In this document: positions 5,623-10,875 of the stretch, one piece after another | How the letters are laid out: each line of letters starts with the position of its first letter | Position numbering within the stretch: the stretch's first letter is position 1 | Source: Deltaproteobacteria bacterium UBA2221 | GTDB taxonomy: Bacteria; Desulfobacterota; Syntrophorhabdia; Syntrophorhabdales; WCHB1-27 | NCBI GenBank assembly: GCA_002328485.1 | Contig: DCUF01000012.1 | Coordinates: 7,086-17,960, forward strand | Length of the DNA: 10,875 nt | Direction of reading: 5' to 3' | Notes under the pieces: model-generated | Seen by the model: only the letters and a program-made list of their open reading frames with translations | What the model was told of the DNA's origin: nothing | Database searches by the model: none | Program-made: the position numbers and the translations under genes

Positions 5623-7206
5623 ATGAAGCGATCATCTGAAGCAAGAGGTAACGGGACAGGCATGTTGGGATTATTGGAGTCTCGAACCGTTTCGAGCGAG
5701 ATCTTACGCTACGCCAACCAAGGGATGGTCAAGACGGATTTTGTTCAAAGGGTAGCAAAATTGCTCCTGACGTCCTCGAAGTGTGAGGCGGTCGATGTGT
5801 GGTTGAGGGATTACGATAGATATCTCCGGTGTTCAGCCGGGAGACACAATGGGATCTCGTTGTCCCTCCAGGCGCTCGACGGGGGAAGGGAATTCCTTTC
5901 GCGACAAGCACGGATGGTTCATCGGGAGCACTCGTCCGAGCTTCTTGTGCCGGTACTTGCCGGTCGGCAGCGTCTCGGCTATCTCCACTTGAGGAGCAGC
6001 CGGAAAGACCATTTTCCCCAGGCCGTGCAGACGTTCTACCAGGAAATCGCCGATACGCTGGCCAGTGCCCTCATGAACGTTCAACTTCGGTCCGACCTCC
6101 AGGAGCGAATCAAGGAGCTGACGTGCCTCTACGGCATCTCCCGAATCACGGCCGAACCCGATACGAGGCTCGACCATATGCTGCAGCGTGTGGCCAACAT
6201 CCTCCCCGCTGGCTGGCTGTATCCGGACATCGCCGGGGCAATGATTCTCCTCGACGGCCACATTTATGCCACACCCAACCATCATCCCCACGGGAAGTAC
6301 GCTCAGCGTGCGAACATCCTGGTGCGCGGGCGGCAGCGGGGCCTCGTCGAGATAACCTACGGCGAAGCCAGACCAGAACTTGACGAGGGGCCCTTCCTGA
6401 AAGAGGAAAGGCGCCTTCTCGAGACCGTGGCCGAGGAAATGGCGGCCGTCATAAACCGGAGAGAGGCTGAGATAGAGAAGCTGAGGCTGGAAGACCAGTT
6501 GAGGCGTGCCGAGCGCCTGGCCACCCTCGGGCAACTGGCGGCCGGCTTGGCCCATGAGATCAATGAGCCCCTGAGCAGCGCCGTTGGCTTCGCCCAGCTT
6601 GCCGGAAAATGTCCTGGCCTGCCGGAACAGGCCGGCCGGGACATTCACAAGGTTCTGTACGCATCGCTGCAGGCGCGGGAGATTGTGCGAAGGCTTCTCA
6701 CCTTCACCCGACAGACGCCGCCGGGACAGATGCACGTCGATCTCAACAAGATAGTTGCCGAAGGTCTGCAATTCTTCGAATCCCGGTGCGCAAAAGAGGG
6801 GATAGAGCTATCGTGCCGCCTCTCCCCTGCTGGAATGGGCGTCGAGGGTGACCCCACTCAGTTGACCCAGGTATTCGTTAATCTGATGGTCAACGCACTC
6901 CATGCCATGCCCTCCGGGGGCCTGTTGAAGGTGCGGACCCGAAAGCAGGGCAACCGCGTCCTGCTCGTGATTGAAGATACGGGGGTAGGCATGGACCGGC
7001 ACGTCCTCCAAAACATCTTCACCCCCTTCTTTACCACAAAGGATGTCAACCAAGGCACAGGGCTGGGCTTGCCGGTGGCTCACGGGATCGTAACATCCCA
7101 TGGCGGAACGATAGTGGTCACCAGCAGGCGGGGCGAAGGAACGAAGTGCGTGGTGAGACTCCCTGCAGCCGATACGCAAGGGCAAATCGGGGATCACCAT
7201 GGATAG
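5623..7206 (+). CDS. Soluble GAF-domain sensor histidine kinase
   Basis: A 527-aa kinase of a two-component pair. Residues about 25-155 and 160-280 look like two GAF-type sensory domains; the second begins with the typical linker LQERIKELTCLYGISRIT. The transmitter follows: H-box GLAHEINEPLSS with phospho-acceptor His311, N-box NLMVNALHAMP (420-430), G1 DTGVGM (452-457), F-box FTPFFTTK, and G2 GTGLGL (478-483). No transmembrane segment is present, so the signal is intracellular. ATG 5623 is chosen as the first ATG; a TTG at 5572 and an ATG at 5662 are alternatives because no ribosome-binding site is strong. The stop overlaps the response-regulator start by 8 bp, so the two are co-translated partners. 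The ligand is unknown. Confidence 0.95.
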   Translation: MKRSSEARGNGTGMLGLLESRTVSSEILRYANQGMVKTDFVQRVAKLLLTSSKCEAVDVWLRDYDRYLRCSAGRHNGISLSLQALDGGREFLSRQARMVHREHSSELLVPVLAGRQRLGYLHLRSSRKDHFPQAVQTFYQEIADTLASALMNVQLRSDLQERIKELTCLYGISRITAEPDTRLDHMLQRVANILPAGWLYPDIAGAMILLDGHIYATPNHHPHGKYAQRANILVRGRQRGLVEITYGEARPELDEGPFLKEERRLLETVAEEMAAVINRREAEIEKLRLEDQLRRAERLATLGQLAAGLAHEINEPLSSAVGFAQLAGKCPGLPEQAGRDIHKVLYASLQAREIVRRLLTFTRQTPPGQMHVDLNKIVAEGLQFFESRCAKEGIELSCRLSPAGMGVEGDPTQLTQVFVNLMVNALHAMPSGGLLKVRTRKQGNRVLLVIEDTGVGMDRHVLQNIFTPFFTTKDVNQGTGLGLPVAHGIVTSHGGTIVVTSRRGEGTKCVVRLPAADTQGQIGDHHG

Positions 7207-8542
7207 CAGGGAAAGGGAGCGCATCCTCCTCGTAGACGATTCACCGGACACCCTCGAAGTCCTGGAGAGAAACCTTGCCTCCCAGGGTTTCCGCATCTTC
7301 ACAGCGCCCAACGTGCCGGAGGCCATAAAGATCCTCGACGCAAACCCGGTGGACCTTGTCATCACGGATCTGAGAATGCCGGGAGCAAGTGGAATCGATC
7401 TTGTAAGACACGTACGGGAGAATTTCAAGGAAACCGAGGTCATAATCATCACAGGTTATCCTACGGTGCAGAGTGCGGTGACGGCAGTCAAGACGGGCGC
7501 GGAGGACTACCTGGCCAAACCCTTCACTGATGAAGAGCTTTTTTCCTCGGTCCACCGGATACTCAAGGCGCTCAGGCGAAAAAAGGCCAGGACTCGGCCC
7601 GCGAGCCGCAAGATGCCAGCGGCGTATGGGATTCTGGGAGAGTCACAGGCGATCGTTCAGGTGGGCAATAGGATCGCCAAGGCCGCCCTGACGCCCGCAA
7701 CGGTGCTGATTACCGGGGAGAGCGGTACAGGCAAAGAGCTTGTGGCGCGGGCTATTCATTATACCAGCCCAAGAGCATCGGCACCTTTTGTTCCGGTCAA
7801 CTGCGGGGCTATCCCACAGGAGCTTTTGGAGAGCGAGCTTTTTGGTCACATCAAGGGCGCCTTCACGGGGGCTACTGAAACGAGGGCCGGTTTCTTTCAA
7901 ACAGCCGATGGGGGCACCATATTTCTCGACGAGATAAGCGAAACAAGCCTGTCAATGCAGGTCAAGCTGCTGAGAGTCTTACAGGATAAGGAAGTCTGCA
8001 TGGTTGGGTCCACTCGGACGAGAAAGGTCGATGTCCGGATTCTGGCTTCGACCAATAAAGACCTTCCCCTCCTGATAGAGAAGGGCCTTTTTCGAGAGGA
8101 CCTCTTCTACCGTATCAATGTGATTACCGTGGATTTACCCCCCCTACGTGAGCGGGGGGACGATCTGTTCCTGCTTATCCAGCATTTCGCAAAGAAGTTT
8201 GCCGAGGAACTCGGTACTTCCCTGCCCCGGTTTTCAGATCGAGCACTCCAGGCGCTTTCGAAGTATTACTGGCCCGGGAACGTACGGGAACTGGAAAACG
8301 TCATACAGCGTCTGGTGGTCATGAGGGACGGCGACGTCATAGATACGCCGGATCTTCCGTCGCTGATGCGCTTCTCGGCCTCTCAACCGACACCTCTTCA
8401 CCGCACCCTTGCCGAAACGGAATCAGCGTACATCCACAGCGTCCTATCCAGTGTGAATAACAACAAAACACTGGCGGCCAGGATCCTCGGAATAGATCGA
8501 AAGACCCTGCGCAAGAAGTTGCTTGGCAATGTCACCTCCTAG
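7199..8542 (+). CDS. NtrC-family sigma-54-dependent response regulator
   Basis: 447 aa in three domains. The receiver (7-120) has acidic residues Asp13/Asp14, phospho-acceptor Asp57 (ITDLRMP), Thr85 and Lys107 (AKPF). The AAA+ sigma-54 activator domain (about 143-375) has Walker A GESGTGKE (173-180), the sigma-54-contacting GAFTGA loop intact (220-225), Walker B IFLDEI (241-246) and the arginine-finger region FREDLFYR. The Fis-type DNA-binding helix-turn-helix at the end (about 405-443) reads TLAARILGIDRKTLRKKL. All key residues are present, so it should activate sigma-54 promoters when phosphorylated by the overlapping upstream kinase. A good sigma-54 promoter match lies 180 bp past its stop (8721-8736), which makes the downstream genes its most obvious targets (inference). 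Confidence 0.97.
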   Translation: MDSRERERILLVDDSPDTLEVLERNLASQGFRIFTAPNVPEAIKILDANPVDLVITDLRMPGASGIDLVRHVRENFKETEVIIITGYPTVQSAVTAVKTGAEDYLAKPFTDEELFSSVHRILKALRRKKARTRPASRKMPAAYGILGESQAIVQVGNRIAKAALTPATVLITGESGTGKELVARAIHYTSPRASAPFVPVNCGAIPQELLESELFGHIKGAFTGATETRAGFFQTADGGTIFLDEISETSLSMQVKLLRVLQDKEVCMVGSTRTRKVDVRILASTNKDLPLLIEKGLFREDLFYRINVITVDLPPLRERGDDLFLLIQHFAKKFAEELGTSLPRFSDRALQALSKYYWPGNVRELENVIQRLVVMRDGDVIDTPDLPSLMRFSASQPTPLHRTLAETESAYIHSVLSSVNNNKTLAARILGIDRKTLRKKLLGNVTS

Positions 8543-8575
8543 AAACACTTTGTCCACCGGGGCCGCGTTGCTCTT

Positions 8576-8594
8576 GTGGGGAGTTTCTCCCCAC
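8576..8594. promoter_or_regulatory. Perfect inverted repeat, candidate activator (UAS) site
   Basis: GTGGGGAG (8576-8583), a TTT spacer and CTCCCCAC (8587-8594) form a perfect 8-bp dyad. It lies about 125-145 bp upstream of the -24/-12 sigma-54 promoter, a usual distance for NtrC-type enhancer sites. A CCACCGG motif recurs at 8554-8560 and 8591-8597, with its reverse CCGGTG at 8609-8614. The dyad could alternatively be the hairpin of a terminator for the regulator gene, but no T-tract follows it. Confidence 0.45.
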
Positions 8595-8720
8595 CGGTCC
8601 TGATTTCCCCGGTGCCAATCTCCCTCCCCCTTCCCCTATTCTGGTCCCTTCTGCTCCTAATAGACTGCAATTACTACCTATTTCGCCCAGCGAGTTGCGC
8701 CCGTCTATGAGAGGCAGGGC

Positions 8721-8736
8721 GGGCATGCCCGTTGCA
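8721..8736 (+). promoter_or_regulatory. Sigma-54 (-24/-12) promoter
   Basis: GGGCATG-CCCG-TTGCA matches the consensus TGGCACG-N4-TTGCA, with the invariant GG (8722-8723) and GC (8734-8735) separated by exactly 10 bp and only two mismatches elsewhere. Transcription would start near 8746-8748, giving a leader of nearly 290 nt before the duplicated-cysteine gene. The -24 element is embedded in a perfect 12-bp palindrome CGGGCATGCCCG (8720-8731). The intact GAFTGA regulator gene directly upstream supports use of this promoter. Confidence 0.7.
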
Positions 8737-8754
8737 CAGGATAGGCCTTAGGTA

Positions 8755-8840
8755 AACAAAGCAGTTTATTTTTTGCCTGCCGGCATATCAGTTCCTTCGA
8801 GGCTGATAGACCCGGAATCGGTAGGCAGCCGGGGTACCCA
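8755..8840 (+). repeat. Hairpin-bearing dispersed repeat, copy 2 (leader of the Cys-motif gene)
   Basis: This is the second copy of the element at 1702-1784. Shared blocks in order are CAAAGC, TTTTTTGCCTGCCGG, the stem-loop, ACCCGG, ATCGG and ACCCA. The inner stem is TATCAG (8786-8791) with CTGATA (8803-8808), and CCGG (8780-8783) faces CCGG (8812-8815). In copy 1 the matching inner stem is TATCGGC/GCCGATA, so a G-C pair became A-T on both sides, a compensatory change that keeps the fold. It begins just after the predicted sigma-54 transcription start, so it would form in the 5' leader. There is no T-tract and I recognise no known riboswitch class. Confidence 0.6.
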
Positions 8841-9035
8841 GACGGCCATTTTGTGGGTCGTAGGAATAGCCTAGATGCCGATGGAATGGACGAGTCCTGC
8901 TGGCCGATAGATACTACGTTCGTATATCTGGAGGCGCAAGGCGGAGCAGACCACCGCAGATGGGATATTTCAAACATGGGGACAGCGGGCCGAACAAGAA
9001 AGAACCGAAACATTTCTGAAAAAAAGGAGGCCGAC
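8841..9035 (+). other. Remaining leader before the Cys-motif gene
   Basis: About 195 bp of the predicted leader. A small stem-loop at 8909-8929 pairs AGATA and TAC with GTA and TATCT (one bulged C, loop GTTC). An open frame runs in phase with the downstream gene from 8853, but it lacks a ribosome-binding site and reads like translated non-coding DNA. The strong AAAGGAGG at 9023-9030 belongs to the ATG at 9036. Confidence 0.4.
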
Positions 9036-9359
9036 ATGAAGGATGGTTATTTCATGGCCGAAAACAAAGGTCGCCAGGGATTGTGTACATTCTGCGACGT
9101 TGCTCCAGGTTGCGCCCTGATAGAAGCCTCGGGGATGCCGGTATTGGAGTGCGAGGAATTCAGGGCCATACAGCCACAGGCGAAGACCGTCCAAGAAGAC
9201 AGTGTTCGTGACGCAGAGGGCACTGAGGCCCTTCTCTCCGGGGAAAGGAACCATACCGACTGGGCCCAAAAGGGCCTTTGCGGCAATTGTGCGATTTACG
9301 AGACGTGCCCATTCTCGAAAGATGAGGGTGGCGTATGGCATTGTGAAGAATATCGTTGA
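9036..9359 (+). CDS. Small protein with duplicated four-cysteine motif
   Basis: 107 aa, start fixed by AAGGAGG 5 nt upstream of ATG 9036. It contains two copies of one motif: GLCTFCDVAPGC...LECEEF (Cys17, 20, 26, 39; spacing C-x2-C-x5-C-x12-C) and GLCGNCAIYETC...WHCEEY (Cys82, 85, 91, 103; C-x2-C-x5-C-x11-C). A polar, cysteine-free linker (about 44-79) joins them. All eight cysteines of the protein are in the motifs, pointing to two metal or Fe-S sites, or one site in a folded-back pair. No signal peptide or membrane segment, so cytoplasmic. I do not recognise a characterised family. It sits downstream of the sigma-54 promoter and 142 bp before gdh. Electron transfer or redox/metal sensing is possible but unproven. 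Confidence 0.85.
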   Translation: MKDGYFMAENKGRQGLCTFCDVAPGCALIEASGMPVLECEEFRAIQPQAKTVQEDSVRDAEGTEALLSGERNHTDWAQKGLCGNCAIYETCPFSKDEGGVWHCEEYR

Positions 9360-9392
9360 TCCATGACCAGTATCGTCAACGTGCTTCGGAAG

Positions 9393-9413
9393 CCAGAGGG
9401 GACGAACCTCTGG
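9393..9413 (+). terminator. Hairpin between the Cys-motif gene and gdh
   Basis: CCAGAGG (9393-9399), loop GGACGAA, then CCTCTGG (9407-9413): a perfect 7-bp stem 34 bp past the stop codon. It is followed by a C-run rather than a T-run, so termination would be weak or need another factor. It may be an mRNA-stabilising or partial-terminator structure inside an operon. A poor promoter-like stretch (TTGAGA at 9441-9446, AT-rich 9467-9477) and the long purine-rich ribosome-binding region AAGGAAGGAGAAGGAAGG before gdh lie downstream. Confidence 0.35.
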
Positions 9414-9501
9414 TGCCCCCCCAAATAATCCCTTCCAGGCATTGAGAGTTGGCGTTCTGATCGTTTTTTACTAAAATCTGAGAAGGAAGGAGAAGGAAGG
9501 T

Positions 9502-10788
9502 ATGGAAGACAAGGCTTATAACCCTTTTGCACATGCCCAGGCACAGTTCGACAAGGTGGCCGGTATCATCGGCCTCGATGAGGCAACCCGCGATTTGCTG
9601 CGGGAGCCCATGAGGGAACATCATATTCTCATCCCGGTTCGAATGGACGACGGGGCTACAAAAATATTCAAGGGGTTCCGGGTCATGCATAACGATGCGA
9701 GAGGCCCGGCGAAAGGCGGGATTCGTTTCCACCCTCAAGAGACCGCGGATACGGTCCGAGCCCTCTCGATGTGGATGACCTGGAAGTGCGCGGTGGTTGA
9801 TATCCCCCTTGGCGGCGCAAAGGGGGGCGTGATCTGCGACCCCCATAACCTGAGCGAAACCGAGCAGGAACGGCTATGCCGGGGATGGGTAAGGCAGCTT
9901 GCGAAAGAGGTAGGGCCCTTTATCGACGTGCCGGCACCCGATGTCATGACCAACGCAAAACATATGCTCTGGATGCTCGATGAATTCGAAACCATTCATG
10001 GGGGGAAATACCCTGGCTTTATCACCGGAAAGCCTGTGGAGATGGGCGGTTCTCTCGGACGGACCGAGGCCACTGGGTTCGGAACCATCTTCGTTCTGAG
10101 GGAAGCCCTGAAGGACCTGGGGATCAAGCCGGAGAATGCGACCATGAGCATCCAGGGGTTCGGGAATGTATCGCAGTACGCCGCCAAGAAGTTCATGGAA
10201 CTCGGGGGAAAGATTGTCGCAGTCTGCTGCTGGGACAATGCGGATAAGACGGCCTACACCTATTACAAGAAAGATGGGCTCGATGCCGAGATGCTCTCGG
10301 GGATTACCGATACCTTCGGGTGCATCAACTGCCAGAAGGCGTGTGCCGGCGGGTGCGAGGTGCTGCCCGGTGATGCATGGATCGAGCAGGATGTGGATAT
10401 TCTTATGCCTGCCGCATTGGAGAACCAGATTACACTGGCAAATGTGGACAAGATCAGCAAACAGGTCAAGGTTCTGCTTGAAGGCGCCAACGGACCGACC
10501 GCCGTTGCTGCCGATGAGGTCATCAAGGAGCGGGGTATTTTTCTTCTTCCGGATTTCCTGGCCAATGCCGGCGGCGTTACATGCAGCTATTTCGAGCAGG
10601 TACAGTCAAACATGAACTACTACTGGGAAAAGGATGAGGTCCTGGAGAGGCTCGACACAAAAATGACCTCGGCATACCGGGCGGTCCAGGAGCTTGCGCG
10701 GAAGAAAGACCTCTATATGCGAGATGCGGCCTATGTGATAGCAATTAACCGCGTGGCCCAGGCAGTCAAGATGAGAGGTTGGGTGTAA
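9502..10788 (+). CDS. gdhA: Glutamate dehydrogenase (Glu/Leu/Phe/Val family)
   Basis: A complete 428-aa family-1 glutamate dehydrogenase, the usual length of the short hexameric type. It interconverts glutamate with 2-oxoglutarate plus ammonium in the cytoplasm. Substrate-site residues are in place: KGGIRFHP with Lys71, Lys95 (MTWKC), catalytic Lys107 in PLGGAKGGV, and Asp147 in VPAPD. The dinucleotide fold carries GFGNVS (219-224), and the C-terminal half has PAALENQIT, LEGANGPT and LPDFLANAGGV. Cofactor preference cannot be settled: the usual acidic stretch after the second strand reads AVCCWDNAD. Residues 274-285 hold four cysteines (C-x2-C-x3-C-x3-C; GCINCQKACAGGCE), which is unusual. It could share the sigma-54 transcript of the preceding gene. 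As a nitrogen/amino-acid enzyme it suits NtrC-type control. Confidence 0.96.
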   Translation: MEDKAYNPFAHAQAQFDKVAGIIGLDEATRDLLREPMREHHILIPVRMDDGATKIFKGFRVMHNDARGPAKGGIRFHPQETADTVRALSMWMTWKCAVVDIPLGGAKGGVICDPHNLSETEQERLCRGWVRQLAKEVGPFIDVPAPDVMTNAKHMLWMLDEFETIHGGKYPGFITGKPVEMGGSLGRTEATGFGTIFVLREALKDLGIKPENATMSIQGFGNVSQYAAKKFMELGGKIVAVCCWDNADKTAYTYYKKDGLDAEMLSGITDTFGCINCQKACAGGCEVLPGDAWIEQDVDILMPAALENQITLANVDKISKQVKVLLEGANGPTAVAADEVIKERGIFLLPDFLANAGGVTCSYFEQVQSNMNYYWEKDEVLERLDTKMTSAYRAVQELARKKDLYMRDAAYVIAINRVAQAVKMRGWV

Positions 10789-10797
10789 TAAAGGAGC

Positions 10798-10814
10798 CCG
10801 CACAAGGTGTGCGG
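10798..10814 (+). terminator. Hairpin 10 bp after gdh
   Basis: CCGCACA (10798-10804), loop AGG, TGTGCGG (10808-10814): a perfect 7-bp stem directly after the gdh stop. The following bases (TACAAGG) contain no T-tract, so it is only a probable 3'-end structure or a Rho-assisted terminator. Confidence 0.4.
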
Positions 10815-10842
10815 TACAAGGCCTAAGGCTATAAAGATGCCA

Positions 10843-10875
10843 GGAGTGAGGAGTGAGGAGACAGGAGTGAGGAGT
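10843..10875. repeat. Heptanucleotide tandem repeat (GGAGTGA)n
   Basis: Units start at 10843, 10850, 10857, 10864 and 10871: GGAGTGA, GGAGTGA, GGAGACA, GGAGTGA, GGAGT, the last cut by the window edge. The variant third unit also gives a 21-bp higher-order period, with CAGGAGTGAGGAGT at 10841 and again at 10862. It is non-coding in context and continues beyond the window, so its full copy number is unknown. Confidence 0.8.

Noticed and set aside
5833..6771. Long minus-strand open frame (312 codons) inside the histidine kinase gene
   Set aside because: It is the complement of a clearly coding kinase; the translation has no recognisable domain and no start signal.
8819..8838. Resemblance of CGGTAGGCAGCCGGGGTACC to the 3' part of a GEMM-I (cyclic-di-GMP) riboswitch
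   Set aside because: The 5' half with the GCAAACC and ACGCAAAGCC cores and GAAA tetraloop is not present upstream, and the same stretch in copy 1 lacks the match.
8853..9035. N-terminal extension of the duplicated-cysteine protein from an upstream in-frame start
   Set aside because: No ribosome-binding site, low-complexity translated leader, and a strong AAGGAGG directly before ATG 9036.
10843..10875. Start of a CRISPR array
   Set aside because: The units are contiguous 7-mers without spacers; repeats are far too short and no cas genes are nearby.

Overview
The window looks like the chromosome of a moderately GC-rich, strictly anaerobic bacterium. I infer a deltaproteobacterial/Desulfobacterota (syntroph- or sulfate-reducer-like) origin. 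The reasons are a Ni-carbon-monoxide-dehydrogenase-family protein, a sigma-54 (NtrC-type) two-component system, Rnk-type transcription factors, and a glutamate dehydrogenase resembling those of syntrophic anaerobes. No phylogenetic marker is present, so this placement is inference.

Region 1 (1-2696, + strand): the 3' end of a CODH-family (cooS) gene, a hairpin-bearing intergenic repeat, a small cupin, and a stand-alone PAS-domain protein. The CODH homologue keeps the cluster-C His and four of the cluster cysteines but has Glu where the Cys295 ligand should be. That places it with the 'deviant' CODHs (CooS-V type, hybrid Fe/S/O cluster) rather than with true CO dehydrogenases. The PAS protein has a His in the place of the FixL haem ligand. 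Region 2 (2680-3189, - strand): a NimA-like flavin split-barrel protein with its own sigma-70 promoter, converging on and overlapping the PAS gene by 17 bp.

Region 3 (3256-5308): a gene-poor stretch ending in a terminator-like hairpin and a possible small leader ORF, then a compact cluster rnk - MORN-repeat protein - rnk. The two Rnk paralogues are each exactly 138 aa and align without gaps (52/138 identities by hand count). Region 4 (5309-8542): about 310 bp of leader with a zinc-ribbon-like fragment, then a soluble GAF-type histidine kinase overlapping an NtrC-family response regulator by 8 bp.

Region 5 (8543-10875): about 490 bp of regulatory DNA. It holds a perfect 8-bp inverted repeat that could be an upstream activator site, a strong -24/-12 sigma-54 promoter match at 8721-8736, and a second copy of the hairpin repeat seen after cooS, with a compensatory base-pair change. 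Then come a small protein with two copies of a four-cysteine motif, a glutamate dehydrogenase with an unusual four-cysteine patch, and a heptanucleotide tandem repeat running off the window.

Working model (inference): the kinase/regulator pair activates the sigma-54 promoter just downstream. This would drive the duplicated-cysteine protein and perhaps gdh, with the shared structured element in the 5' leader adding a second layer of control and linking it to the cooS-cupin transcript.
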